Assembly: GCA_024402135.1 (NCBI GenBank) | Contig: JAKSJN010000002.1 | Location: 186,001-250,000 of the forward strand | Reading direction: 5' to 3' | Source of the DNA: Bacteroidales bacterium | Lineage (GTDB): Bacteria; Bacteroidota; Bacteroidia; Bacteroidales; UBA932 | DNA length: 64,000 nucleotides | Shown: positions 1 to 10,400 of the stretch, one piece after another | How the letters are laid out: each line of letters starts with the position of its first letter | Numbering within the stretch: position 1 is the stretch's first letter | Notes under the pieces: generated by a model | Seen by the model: the letters and a program-made list of their open reading frames with translations, nothing else | What the model was told of the DNA's origin: nothing | The model's database searches: none | Position numbers and translations under genes: made by a program

Positions 1-1
1 G

Positions 2-244
2 CTTGCCCTCCAGGAGCTCCTCAGCAATCAGGCTGTCGAGATGACAAAGGGCCAGGGTGGTCTCAGCGAAGCCCAGAAGACCGCCTACTCAACCATAGGC
101 GGAACGCCTCATCTTGACGGTCAGTACACAGTCTTCGGAGAGGTTATCGAAGGTCTCGACATCGTTGGGAAGATACAGTCGGTAAAGACCCGTCCCGGAG
201 ACCGTCCTGTCGAGGACATCAAGATGAAGATGACAGTTCTTTAA
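2..244 (+). CDS. Cyclophilin-type peptidyl-prolyl isomerase, C-terminal part
   Basis: This is the last 80 residues of a gene that begins before the window; the frame is already open at base 2. The text GGTPHLDGQYTVFGEV followed by GLDIVGKI is the C-terminal signature of cyclophilins, including the histidine and the FGxV core that line the proline-binding pocket. The family catalyses cis-trans isomerisation of prolyl bonds during protein folding. The location of the enzyme cannot be judged because the N-terminus, where a signal peptide or lipobox would lie, is missing. The gene converges on the purine operon, and a shared hairpin separates the two. Confidence 0.9.
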   Translation, partial: LALQELLSNQAVEMTKGQGGLSEAQKTAYSTIGGTPHLDGQYTVFGEVIEGLDIVGKIQSVKTRPGDRPVEDIKMKMTVL

Positions 245-262
245 TCAAAACACTGAAAAAGA

Positions 263-291
263 GAAGAGGATGGCCGATGGCCATCCTCTTC
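263..291. terminator. Bidirectional terminator between cyclophilin and purB
   Basis: Thirteen perfectly paired bases (GAAGAGGATGGCC with its complement) close a three-base loop. Read on the minus strand the hairpin is followed by CTCTTTTTC, so it should end the purine operon. On the plus strand the tail is weaker. Confidence 0.8.
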
Positions 292-326
292 GTATATATG
301 GACCCGTAAAAACGAGCCTGGGGAAT

Positions 327-1625
327 CTAGACGAGAATACCTACTCTCTTGAAGATGTAGTCAACATTCTTGAAGTAGTACTCAAGAGTGAAGCAAGACT
401 CAAGTTCCTCCTTTGAGATGAGTCCCATGACCTTCTCGCTCTCGGAGAGAAGAGTCTGGTAATCAAGACCCTCGCTCCATGCCTTCATAGCGATAGGCTG
501 AACGGTATCATATGCTTCCTCACGAGCGAGACCCTTGCCGATGAGAGCGTTCATTACGCGCTGTGCGAAGATGACGCCCTTGGTCTGATAGATGTTGGCA
601 AGCATGCGCTCAGGATATACTGTGAGATTCTCGAGAATACCCTTGAAACGGCAGAGCATATAGTCGAGCAGCTCGGTAGCATCAGGGAGGATGATACGCT
701 CGGTAGATGAGTGTGAGATGTCACGCTCATACCAGAGAGCCACGTTCTCGCAAGAAGCTGCCATGTAGCCGCGCATAACTCTTGCACAGCCGCAGATGTT
801 CTCGCTGCTGATAGGATTACGCTTGTGTGGCATTGCGCTTGAGCCCTTCTGACCCTTGCGGAAAGCCTCTTCTGCCTCGCGGACCTCGGTACGCTGAGCA
901 TTGCGGACCTCTGTTGCCATCTGCTCGAGGGTAGATGCAATCACAGCGAGAGTTGCGATGTAGTATGCATGACGGTCACGCTGAAGAACCTGGGTAGAGA
1001 TGTTTGCAGAGTCGATTCCAAGTTTCTCGCATACATAGTCCTGGATAAATGGAGGGATGTTTGCGAAATTGCCGACAGCACCGCTCATCTTTCCACACTC
1101 GACGCCCTTGGCTGCAATCTTGAAGCGCTCGATGTTGCGCTTCATCTCCTCGTACCAGAGAGCCCACTTGAGACCATATGAAGTGATGTCCGCATGGATA
1201 CCATGGGTACGTCCGATACAAGGGGTCTCCTTGAATTCGATTGCACGCTTCTTGAGAACCTCGAGGAACTCCTCAAGATCCTTAAGGATGATGGTATTGG
1301 CCTGCTTGATGAGATAACCGTTGGCAGTGTCCACAACATCAGTAGAGGTAAGACCATAGTGAACCCACTTGCGCTCCTCTCCGAGGCTTTCGCTCACGGC
1401 ACGGGTGAAAGCGACTACGTCATGGCGGGTCTGCTCCTCGATTTCCTTGATGCGGTCAACATTGAAGGTTGCCTTTGCACGGATAGCTTCAACGTCCTCT
1501 GCAGGAATGACATCAAGCTTTGACCATGCCTCACAGGAGAGGATCTCGACCTCAAGGTATGCACCGAACTTGTTTTCTTCGGTCCATACGTCACGCATTA
1601 CTTTTCTTGAATATCTCTCGATCAT
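327..1625 (-). CDS. purB: Adenylosuccinate lyase
   Basis: PurB splits SAICAR into AICAR plus fumarate, and adenylosuccinate into AMP plus fumarate, in the cytosol. The 432-residue length is normal. The superfamily signature [10 protein letters not shown] sits in the second half, and the [15 protein letters not shown] segment carries the catalytic histidine region. It is the last gene of the minus-strand purine operon, three bases after purC, and is followed by a terminator. The start at 1625 is the only one that gives the usual [14 protein letters not shown]-terminus. The identification is secure. Confidence 0.97.
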   Translation of the reverse strand: MIERYSRKVMRDVWTEENKFGAYLEVEILSCEAWSKLDVIPAEDVEAIRAKATFNVDRIKEIEEQTRHDVVAFTRAVSESLGEERKWVHYGLTSTDVVDTANGYLIKQANTIILKDLEEFLEVLKKRAIEFKETPCIGRTHGIHADITSYGLKWALWYEEMKRNIERFKIAAKGVECGKMSGAVGNFANIPPFIQDYVCEKLGIDSANISTQVLQRDRHAYYIATLAVIASTLEQMATEVRNAQRTEVREAEEAFRKGQKGSSAMPHKRNPISSENICGCARVMRGYMAASCENVALWYERDISHSSTERIILPDATELLDYMLCRFKGILENLTVYPERMLANIYQTKGVIFAQRVMNALIGKGLAREEAYDTVQPIAMKAWSEGLDYQTLLSESEKVMGLISKEELESCFTLEYYFKNVDYIFKRVGILV

Positions 1626-1628
1626 GGC

Positions 1629-2570
1629 TTATTTTGCAAGGAAGGCGTTGATATTCTTCTCGATACGACCGAGGACATCCTCGTCCTCAGCGCGTACGAA
1701 CTTCTCTCCGGTAACATGCTCATAGAGCTCGATGTAACGCTCGGTGATACCATTTACGACCTCTGGAGTCATTTCAGGAACCTTCTGACCATCCTGACCC
1801 TGAAAACCGTTTGCCATAAGCCACTCGCGTACGAACTCCTTTGAGAGCTGCTTCTGACGCTCACCTGCAGCCTGACGCTCCTCATAGCCTTCAGCGTAGA
1901 AATAACGTGATGAATCTGGAGTGTGGATCTCGTCCATGAGAATGATCTTGCCATCCTTCTTGCCGAACTCGTACTTGGTATCTACGAGGATGAGGCCCAT
2001 CTTTGCAGCCATCTCGGTACCTCTCTGATAGAGAGCACGGGTATACTTCTCGAGCTCCTCGTAATCTTCCTTGGATACGATGCCCTTTGCAATGATGTCC
2101 TCCTTGCTGATATCCTCGTCGTGACCTTCGTCAGCCTTGGTGGTTGGAGTGATGATAGGCTCCGGGAACTTCTGGTTCTCTACCATGCCCTCAGGAAGAG
2201 CTACGCCGCAGAGGGTACGCTTTCCTGCCTTGTACTCACGCCATGCATGACCTGTAAGGTAACCACGGATTACCATCTCAACCTTGAAAGGCTCGCAGCG
2301 GAGACCGATGGTGACCATTGGATCCACAGCCTCGAGCTTCCAGTTAGGAATGATGTCAGAGGTTGCGTCAAGGAACTTTGATGCAATCTGGTTGAGCACC
2401 TGTCCCTTGAATGGAATTCCTTCAGGGAGGATGACGTCGAACGCTGAAATACGGTCAGTGGCTACCATGGCAAGATAATCCTTGCCGATGCTGTATACAT
2501 CACGCACCTTTCCGTGGTATACGGCAGTCTGACCTGGGAAATTGAAGTCAGTTCTAACTAATGCTTTCAT
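1629..2570 (-). CDS. purC: SAICAR synthase
   Basis: PurC joins aspartate to CAIR using ATP to make SAICAR. The 313-residue protein is the longer bacterial and yeast-like form rather than the roughly 240-residue form. Visible motifs include HGKVRDVY near the N-terminus (nucleotide binding), ATDRISAFD, and the aspartate-binding segment LVDTKYEFG. The gene starts 12 bases after folD and ends 3 bases before purB, so it is translated from the shared operon message. Nothing in it looks damaged. Confidence 0.96.
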   Translation of the reverse strand: MKALVRTDFNFPGQTAVYHGKVRDVYSIGKDYLAMVATDRISAFDVILPEGIPFKGQVLNQIASKFLDATSDIIPNWKLEAVDPMVTIGLRCEPFKVEMVIRGYLTGHAWREYKAGKRTLCGVALPEGMVENQKFPEPIITPTTKADEGHDEDISKEDIIAKGIVSKEDYEELEKYTRALYQRGTEMAAKMGLILVDTKYEFGKKDGKIILMDEIHTPDSSRYFYAEGYEERQAAGERQKQLSKEFVREWLMANGFQGQDGQKVPEMTPEVVNGITERYIELYEHVTGEKFVRAEDEDVLGRIEKNINAFLAK

Positions 2571-2582
2571 ATTTATTCTTAA

Positions 2583-3431
2583 TTATTTGCAACGAGCTTT
2601 GAAACAATCGATGGTATTCTGCATGAGCATGGTTATGGTCATCGGACCAACGCCTCCCGGAACCGGAGTGATGACTGATGCGATAGGCTCGATGTTGGCG
2701 AAGTCGACATCGCCGCAGAGCTTGCCGGTCTCAGGGTCACGGTTGACACCGACGTCGATAACGACGGCACCTGGAGCTACCATATCTGCTGTAATCATTC
2801 TTGGACGGCCGACCGCAACGACCAGGATTTCAGCCTGGCGGGTGATCTCCGCAAGGTTTGCTGTGCGGCTGTGAGCCATTGTCACAGTCGCGTTCTCGTC
2901 AAGGAGAAGCTTGCTGACAGGAAGACCTACGATATTGCTGCGTCCAACCACTACTGCGCGCTTGCCTGCAATCTCGATTCCAGCCTCCTTGAGCATCTTG
3001 ATGACACCAAGTGGAGTACATGCGACAGTACATGGCTGCTTCTGCCAGAGAGCAGCGACGTTGAGCGGATGAAAACCGTCTACATCCTTTTCCTGGCTGA
3101 TGGTAGCGATAACCTTAGCCTCGCTGATATGCTTTGGAAGAGGAAGCTGTACAAGGATTCCGTCCACACTGTCATCAGCGTTGAGTTCCTCGATGAGTGC
3201 AAGAAGCTCAGCCTCTGTAATGTCGGCTGGCTTGCGGATAGTCGTATTCCTGATACCGACAGCCTCGGAAGCCTTGGCCTTGCCGGTAACATATGATACG
3301 CTTGCAGGATTGTCTCCAACGAGAATCACGACAAGATGAGGAGCGCGGCCATACTCTTCAATGAGCTTCGGCATGTTCTCCGCCATCTCTGCCTTCATGC
3401 GGGCAGAAAGTTCTTTTCCTGAAATAACCAT
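2583..3431 (-). CDS. folD: Bifunctional methylene-THF dehydrogenase/cyclohydrolase
   Basis: FolD converts 5,10-methylene-THF to 10-formyl-THF, the formyl donor used by PurH (and by PurN, not seen here). The 282-residue length is typical. The catalytic lysine lies in YVTGKAKASEAVGI, the signature DGILVQLPLP follows, and the NADP-binding VVVGRSNIVGLPVSKLL comes after it. Its place inside the purine operon, between purD and purC, gives an obvious metabolic link. The next gene upstream, purD, ends 15 bases before it. Confidence 0.96.
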   Translation of the reverse strand: MVISGKELSARMKAEMAENMPKLIEEYGRAPHLVVILVGDNPASVSYVTGKAKASEAVGIRNTTIRKPADITEAELLALIEELNADDSVDGILVQLPLPKHISEAKVIATISQEKDVDGFHPLNVAALWQKQPCTVACTPLGVIKMLKEAGIEIAGKRAVVVGRSNIVGLPVSKLLLDENATVTMAHSRTANLAEITRQAEILVVAVGRPRMITADMVAPGAVVIDVGVNRDPETGKLCGDVDFANIEPIASVITPVPGGVGPMTITMLMQNTIDCFKARCK

Positions 3432-3446
3432 TTCAAATATTATTCT

Positions 3447-4706
3447 TTAAAGAGCCCAATGGCCTATGTCACGACGATAGAAAAGATTGTCACACTTGAT
3501 GCTTTCAACAGCAGCCAGAGCCTTTGAGTGAGCCTCCTTGAGGGATGCAGCACGTGCGACTACCATAAGGACACGGCCGCCTGCGGTGACGATCTTGCCA
3601 TCCTTGGCAGCAGTTCCCATATGGAATACCCTGATGGAAGGATCAGCCTTGAGAGTCTCGAGACCCTCGATTGCATGACCTTTCTCATAATCTCCTGGAT
3701 ACCCCTTGGATGCCATCACGAAACCGATTGCAGGTTCCTTGCTCCAGTTGAGCGCAGGAATAGGAGTGCCGTCGGCAACCGCGCTGAAAACATCATAGAT
3801 GTCACTGTCAAGACGTGGAAGGATGACCTCGGTCTCAGGATCGCCGAAACGGCAGTTGAACTCGATGACCTTGACTCCGTCAGCAGTCTTCATGAGACCG
3901 CCATAGAGAGTGCCGGTGAAAGGACATCCCTCGGCAACCATTGCAGCTGCAACTGGCTTGAGGACCTTTTCCATTGCCTCGGCATAGTCAGCCTCAGTGA
4001 TGAAAGGAAGCGGAGTATAGGCACCCATACCGCCGGTATTCGGGCCCTTGTCACCATCGAATGCGCGCTTGTGGTCCTGGGAGAGCTCCATAGGAACGAC
4101 CTCTTCACCATCTACGAAGCACATGAACGAGAACTCCGGACCGGTAAGGAACTCCTCGATGACAACCTTGCCCTTTCCGAAGCGGTTGTCGAGAAGCATG
4201 TCCTTGAGGTCTGCCTCGGCCTGCTCAAGAGTTTCAGGAATGGTGACTCCCTTTCCTGCTGCGAGACCGTCATATTTGAGAACGACAGGGAAGCTGCCCG
4301 CCTTTACGTATGCAAGTGCCTCATCATAGTCCTCGAATGTCTTGTACGCTGCGGTAGGGACGTTGTACTTTGCCATGAGCGCCTTTGCGAAATCCTTGCT
4401 GGATTCGATTGTGGCAGCCGCCTTGCTTGGACCATAGATACGGAGGCCTGCCTCCTTGAATGTATCCACGATTCCACGGGCAAGTGAAGCCTCCGGACCT
4501 ACGACAGTAAGGTCGATCTGGTTCTCGATGGCGAAAGCCTTGAGTTCCTCGACCTGTACGTCCTTGATAGGCACACACTCCGCGATGTCGGTCATGCCGG
4601 CATTGCCTGGTGCGCAGAATATCTTTCCGACCTGTGGTGAACGGCTGAGAGCGTCAACGATGGCATGCTCTCGACCACCGCCACCAACTACCAATACTTT
4701 CTTCAT
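3447..4706 (-). CDS. purD: Phosphoribosylamine-glycine ligase (GAR synthetase)
   Basis: PurD makes glycinamide ribonucleotide from phosphoribosylamine, glycine and ATP. I place the start at 4706, giving MKKVLVVGGGGREHAI, the standard N-terminus. An in-frame start 26 codons upstream would add a sequence unlike the family. The ATP-grasp fold shows in FPVVLKYDGLAAGKGV and in the metal-binding VIEFNCRFGDPETE segment near the C-terminus. The length of 419 residues is normal. About 80 bases separate it from purH upstream, a wider gap than elsewhere in the operon. Confidence 0.96.
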   Translation of the reverse strand: MKKVLVVGGGGREHAIVDALSRSPQVGKIFCAPGNAGMTDIAECVPIKDVQVEELKAFAIENQIDLTVVGPEASLARGIVDTFKEAGLRIYGPSKAAATIESSKDFAKALMAKYNVPTAAYKTFEDYDEALAYVKAGSFPVVLKYDGLAAGKGVTIPETLEQAEADLKDMLLDNRFGKGKVVIEEFLTGPEFSFMCFVDGEEVVPMELSQDHKRAFDGDKGPNTGGMGAYTPLPFITEADYAEAMEKVLKPVAAAMVAEGCPFTGTLYGGLMKTADGVKVIEFNCRFGDPETEVILPRLDSDIYDVFSAVADGTPIPALNWSKEPAIGFVMASKGYPGDYEKGHAIEGLETLKADPSIRVFHMGTAAKDGKIVTAGGRVLMVVARAASLKEAHSKALAAVESIKCDNLFYRRDIGHWAL

Positions 4707-4787
4707 ATTTATCAATTCCAGGTTGATGCACTTCCCGTCCAATGGTTTTGTTGTACCTGGCCAAATGGACTGAATGATTCCCATCTA

Positions 4788-6341
4788 CTAATGCTTGAAA
4801 TGTCTTACGCCTGTGAAGAGCATAGGGATGCCATACTTGTTGGCATTGTCGATGCTCTCCTGGTCACGTACTGAACCGCCTGGCTGTACGATAGCTGAAA
4901 CACCATACTGTGCCGCGGTCTCAACGCTGTCACCGAATGGGAAGAAACCGTCTGAAGCCATGACAAGGCCGACCTTCTTCACATCCTCACCCTTGGCAGC
5001 ATAAGCCTCCTCAGCCTGCTTGAGAGCGATTGCAGCTGATCCAACACGGTTCATCTGACCTGCACCTACACCGACGGTAGCCTCGTCCTTTACAACCACG
5101 ATTGCGTTTGACTTTACATGCTTGCAGATCTTCCATGCGAAGTCCATATCCTTCATGTCAGCCTCGGCAGGCTTGGTCTCGGTAACGCACATCTCGGCAG
5201 TGATCACGTCAACTGACATGTCCTGATCTTGTACGAGCATACCGCCGTTCATGCTTACATACTGCTTGTGAACGTTTGCAGATGCGCTCATGTCAACCTT
5301 GAGGAGACGGAGATTCTTCTTGGTGCAGAGGATATCAAGAGCCTCGGGAGTGAATGAAGGAGCCATTATGATCTCGAGGAAGATCGGCTTCATGAGTGCT
5401 GCAGCCTCGGCATTGACCTCACAGTTGGTAGCGACGATACCGCCGAAGATGCTGACCTTGTCAGCCTCGTATGCCTTTGTCCAAGCCTCGACAACGTCCT
5501 TGCCGATAGCGGCACCACAAGGATTCATGTGCTTGAGGCCTACGCAGAATGGCTTGCCCTCGAACTCGCGTACGATGTTGAGCGCTGCATTTGCGTCCTG
5601 GATATTATTGTATGAAAGCTCCTTTCCATTAAGCTGCTCTGCAGTGGCAAGAGAGTAAGGAACCTTGTCAAGAGAAGCATAGAACTTTGCATTCTGATGA
5701 GGGTTCTCACCGTAGCGGAGGCTCTGCTTGAGATCATACTCGAGGAAGAGCTTCTCGTTGAGTCCGGCCTGTGCGCGCATATAGGTAGCGATCATCATAT
5801 CGTACTCAGCGGTATGGGTGTATGCCTTTGCTGAAAGCTGGAGACGGGTCTCGCGGCTGGTCTTGCCGTTTGCCTCAAGCTCAGCGAGGACGGTAGCGTA
5901 GTCAGCAGGATCACACACGATGGTGACATCATTCCAGTTCTTTGCTGCACTGCGGACCATTGAAGGACCACCGATGTCGATGTTCTCGATAGCATCCTCC
6001 ATGGTGACACCTTCCTTTGCGATTGTCTGCTTGAAAGGATAGAGGTTTACACATACAAGGTCGATGGTACCGATACCCTGCTCGTCAAGAACCTGCATGT
6101 GCTCAGGCATGTCGCGGCGTGCGAGGATACCTCCGTGTACCTTTGGATGGAGGGTCTTCACGCGGCCGTCAAGGATCTCGGGGAATCCGGTGATGTCGCT
6201 GATGTTGATTGTGCTTACGCCGTTGCTCTCAAGGAGCTTCTGGGTGCCTCCGGTTGCGATGATGTCCCAACCGAGCTTCTTGAGGCCCTGCACGAACGGC
6301 AGGAGACCGGTCTTGTCGCTTACGCTGACTAATGCTTTCAT
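4788..6341 (-). CDS. purH: AICAR transformylase / IMP cyclohydrolase
   Basis: PurH carries out the last two steps to IMP: formylation of AICAR and ring closure. The N-terminal MGS-like cyclohydrolase domain begins with ALVSVSDKTGL and contains ATGGTQKLL. The C-terminal transformylase domain carries GLKHMNPCGAA, with the conserved lysine and histidine, and the RYGENPHQNA motif. The 517-residue length matches the family. It lies 18 bases after purM and uses 10-formyl-THF made by the neighbouring FolD. Confidence 0.97.
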   Translation of the reverse strand: MKALVSVSDKTGLLPFVQGLKKLGWDIIATGGTQKLLESNGVSTINISDITGFPEILDGRVKTLHPKVHGGILARRDMPEHMQVLDEQGIGTIDLVCVNLYPFKQTIAKEGVTMEDAIENIDIGGPSMVRSAAKNWNDVTIVCDPADYATVLAELEANGKTSRETRLQLSAKAYTHTAEYDMMIATYMRAQAGLNEKLFLEYDLKQSLRYGENPHQNAKFYASLDKVPYSLATAEQLNGKELSYNNIQDANAALNIVREFEGKPFCVGLKHMNPCGAAIGKDVVEAWTKAYEADKVSIFGGIVATNCEVNAEAAALMKPIFLEIIMAPSFTPEALDILCTKKNLRLLKVDMSASANVHKQYVSMNGGMLVQDQDMSVDVITAEMCVTETKPAEADMKDMDFAWKICKHVKSNAIVVVKDEATVGVGAGQMNRVGSAAIALKQAEEAYAAKGEDVKKVGLVMASDGFFPFGDSVETAAQYGVSAIVQPGGSVRDQESIDNANKYGIPMLFTGVRHFKH

Positions 6342-6359
6342 TATCTGATGTCTATTTGT

Positions 6360-7394
6360 TTATTTCATATTGATAACGACACCTGGCTTGTCGGTAACCT
6401 TACCGATGACGGTAGCCTTGTCGCCGTACTTTGCGAGGATCTCGATAGCCTTTGCAGCCTCAGCCTCGTCCATTGCGAGTACCATTCCGATACCCATGTT
6501 GTAGATGTTGAACATCTCACGGTGAGGGATGTTTCCGTACTTCTCGAGGAAACGGAAGATAGGAAGGATATCCCAGCTGCCCTCGTTGACCTCGATACCC
6601 TGGTCATCATGGAGGATACGAGGGATGTTCTCATCGAAACCGCCACCGGTGATATGAGCTACTCCATGTACATCGCAGTTGCGGATTACATCAAGCACCT
6701 GCTTTACATAGATGCGGGTCGGGGTGAGTGCCACGATTCCGAGAGGCTGATCGCTCTCGAGCTCAGGATATACCTTGTGAAGATCGAGCTGTGCGTCAGA
6801 GAAGATCTTGCGGACAAGGGAGAAACCGTTAGAGTGAACACCGGTAGATGCGATACCTACGAGCACGTCACCAGCCTTGACCTTGCTGCCGTCGATGAGC
6901 TTTGACTTCTCGACAACACCAGTGGTATAGCCTGCGATATCATACTCGCCGTCCTCGTACATACCTGGCATCTCGGCAGTCTCGCCGCCTACGAGAGCGC
7001 AGCCAGCCTGACGGCAGCCCTCTGCAACGCCCGCAACGATTGCTTCTACAGTAGCAGGGAAAGTCTTGCCCTGAGCGACATAGTCAAGGAACACGAGTGG
7101 TTCAGCACCCTGAGCGAGTACATCGTTCACACACATTGCCACTGCATCGATACCGATGGTGTCATGCTTGTCCATAGCGAACGCAAGCTTGAGCTTGGTT
7201 CCTACGCCGTCAGTACCGCTGACGAGAACAGGCTCCTTGATGTTGAGAGCACTGAGATCGAACATTCCACCGAATGATCCGATGTTGCTCATTGAGCCGA
7301 TACGGTTGGTTGAAGCAACGTGCTTCTTGATTCTGCGGACAACGTCGTAACCTGCTTCGAGGCTGACGCCGGCCTTTTCGTAATCTACTGCCAT
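6360..7394 (-). CDS. purM: AIR synthetase (phosphoribosylformylglycinamidine cyclo-ligase)
   Basis: PurM closes the imidazole ring of AIR from FGAM using ATP. Family features are the N-terminal [20 protein letters not shown], the glycine-rich [13 protein letters not shown] and the [11 protein letters not shown] motif. The 344-residue length is normal. It is separated from purL by about 68 bases that contain a 12-bp hairpin, the only strong secondary structure inside the operon, so its expression may be adjusted separately from purE-purL. Confidence 0.97.
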   Translation of the reverse strand: MAVDYEKAGVSLEAGYDVVRRIKKHVASTNRIGSMSNIGSFGGMFDLSALNIKEPVLVSGTDGVGTKLKLAFAMDKHDTIGIDAVAMCVNDVLAQGAEPLVFLDYVAQGKTFPATVEAIVAGVAEGCRQAGCALVGGETAEMPGMYEDGEYDIAGYTTGVVEKSKLIDGSKVKAGDVLVGIASTGVHSNGFSLVRKIFSDAQLDLHKVYPELESDQPLGIVALTPTRIYVKQVLDVIRNCDVHGVAHITGGGFDENIPRILHDDQGIEVNEGSWDILPIFRFLEKYGNIPHREMFNIYNMGIGMVLAMDEAEAAKAIEILAKYGDKATVIGKVTDKPGVVINMK

Positions 7395-7425
7395 GTTATA
7401 TCTTGTTTTATTTATTCAAATACAA

Positions 7426-7455
7426 ACACCCGTTTCCGCGTTGGGAAGCGGGTGT
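7426..7455 (-). other. Intra-operon hairpin between purL and purM
   Basis: ACACCCGTTTCC pairs with the following GGGAAGCGGGTGT over 12 positions (one G-T) across a six-base loop. On the minus strand the stem is followed by TTGTATTTG, which is T-rich but broken. It could be a partial terminator, an RNA-processing site or a 3'-end stabiliser for purE-purL. Confidence 0.55.
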
Positions 7456-7462
7456 AATGGAA

Positions 7463-10400
7463 TTACGCCTTCTTAAAATATCTTACTGCATTCTCGAAGA
7501 TCGGCTGCTCAAGCTCCTCGTCGATGTTCTTGAAGAGGTTCTTCTCGTAACGCTCGCTGTGGCCCATCTTTCCGAGGATCTGGCCATCAGGGCTGACGAT
7601 GCCCTCGATCGCGCAGGTTGATCCGTTAGGGTTGAATGGAGATTCCATCGTAACCTCCTCCGACATCGGATCAGCATACTGGAATGCTACCTGTCCGTTC
7701 TCGAATAGCTGCTTGGCGAGTTCCTTGCTTACCGTGAACTTACCCTCACCGTGGCTGAGTGCGATGGTGTGGAGGTCTCCGGTCTTCATGCCTGCCAGCC
7801 ATGGAGAGGCGGTCGAGCATACCCTCGTGGTCGCCATCTGGGAGATATGCCTGTTGATATCGTTTCTGAACAGGGTCGGAGATTCCTTGGTGACCATTCC
7901 GAGTCGGCCATATGGAAGGAGACCGCTCTTGACGAGCGCCTGGAATCCGTTACAGATTCCGAGGATGAGACCGCCGCGGTCCAGAAGGCCGTGAATAGCC
8001 TCGGTGATATCCTTGTTGTTCAGTACGTTTGCAATGAACTTTCCGCTTCCGTCCGGCTCGTCACCGGCAGAGAAGCCGCCGGAGAATGCCAGGATCTGAC
8101 ATTCCTCGATGTTCTTCTTCATCTCGGCGATTGAATTGAGGACATCCTCACCGGTAAGGTTGCAGAAGATTCCCATGCGGACCTCGGCACCAGCCTTGCG
8201 GAATGCCTTTGCGGTATCGTAGTCGCAGTTGGTACCAGGGAATACAGGGAGATAGGCGACAGGCTTCTCACCCATTTCACCGGTATATCTGCATGAATAC
8301 TTCTTCTTGGTATCAGGGGTTCCGCAAGCCACGGTAGGATCAAGAGGTTCCCTGGTTGCAGGATATACCTTTCCGAAGGTGGCGCTGTTGACCTCCATGA
8401 GCTTGTCGATGCTCACCTTTGAATCATTGATATGAAGGTATCCGTCCTCACCGTCAGTAACGGCTCCGAGATAGATTGCCTCAGGATAGTCGAGCTCGCA
8501 AGAAGACTCGACGATGATCGAGCCATAATTGTATCCGAAGAGCTCTGCCTCGTCAATGCGTACATCGACACCGAACTGGTTTCCGAACGCCATCTTAGCG
8601 AGTGCCTCGGCTACGCCGCCGAAGCCTGCTGCATATGCTGACACGATGTTACCCTCGTTGATCTGGCCATGGACATAATCCCAGTTGGCCTTGAGAAGGT
8701 CGGTGTCAGGCATGTAGTTGGCAAGCGGGTTATGCTTGATAAGGTAAAGGCGGTTGCCCTGCCACTTGAACTCAGGAGAGATCACCTTGTTCGCGTCAAC
8801 GGTGGTGACACCGAAAGCGATGAGGGTAGGAGGAACGTTGATGTGCTCGAAGGTACCGGACATGGAGTCCTTTCCACCGATAGAAGCGAGACCAAGTTCA
8901 GTCTGCATCTTGAGGGTACCGAGGAGAGCGGAGAGTGGCTTGCCCCAGCTGTGAGGGTCAGAGGTCATGCGCTCGAAATACTCCTGGTAAGAGAATCTCA
9001 TGGTTGACCACTCGCCACCTGCTGCTACTACCTTCGAGCATGCCTCGATCACTGAATATGCAGCGCCATGGTATGGGCTCCACTTCGCGATGGTAGGGTT
9101 GTAACCGAAAGCGAGCATGCTGGCGGTATCGGTATATCCGTCTACAGGAAGCTTCTGTACAGAAACCTGGGTCTCGGTAGCCTGGAGGAAACCACCATAA
9201 GGCATGAGGACGGTTGAACGGCCGACTGTGCTGTCGAACATCTCGACAAGACCCTTCTGTGATGCGACATTAGGCTCGGAGAGCACGTTGAGCATCTTTT
9301 CCTTGAGGTCCTTTCCAGGAATCTCGCGTACGAAAGGATCACGATCCTCGACTGCTGCAATGGCAGCCTTCGAGTAGTGCTTTGCACCGGCACTGTCAAT
9401 GAATACGCGTGAGAGGTCGGCTACGATGTCGCCGTGGTTGAACATACGCATGCGGCCACGTGAAGTGACGTCTGCCACATGGGTAACCTCGATATTGTCA
9501 CGCTTGCAATATGTCTCGAACTCTGCGCGGTCCTTGGCCTCGATAACGACAGCCATACGCTCCTGTGACTCGGAGATTGCGATTTCGGTAGGGTTAAGTC
9601 CGCTGTACTTGGTAGGAACACGGTCGAGATAGATGTCAAGACCGTCTGCGAGCTCACCGATAGCGACGCTGACACCACCTGCACCGAAGTCATTTGACTT
9701 CTTGATGAGTTTGGTCACCTCTGGGCGGCGGAACATGCGCTGGATCTTGCGCTCTTCCGGAGCATTTCCCTTCTGTACCTCAGAACCGCAGGTCTCGATA
9801 GAAGCCTCAGTGTGCTCCTTAGACGAACCGGTGGCTCCACCGATACCGTCACGGCCTGTACGTCCGCCAAGAAGGAGGATAACATCGCCAGGAGCAGGTG
9901 ACTCACGGCGTACGTTCTCTGCCTTCACTGCACCTACTACTGCACCTACCTCAAGACGCTTTGCGGTATAGCCTTCATCATAAATCTCGCGTACGTGTGT
10001 GGTTGCAAGACCGATCTGGTTACCGTAGCTTGAGTATCCTGCAGCAGCCTTGCGGCTGATCATGCTCTGTGGAAGCTTTCCTGCGAGTGTCTCGCTGACC
10101 GGCTTGTTGATGTCGCCGGCACCGGTGACACGCATTGCCTGATAAACGTATGCGCGGCCTGAAAGAGGGTCACGGATAGCACCGCCAAGACAAGTGGCAG
10201 CACCTCCGAACGGCTCGATCTCGGTAGGATGGTTATGGGTCTCGTTCTTGAACTGGAGGAGCCACTTCTCAAGCTTTCCGTCAACATCTACATTGACATA
10301 GATGCTGCATGCATTGTTCTCTTCGCTCTGCTCGAGATCCTCGAGCTTGCCGATCTTCCTGAGATAGCGTGCACCGATGGTCGCGAGCTCCATAAGACAG

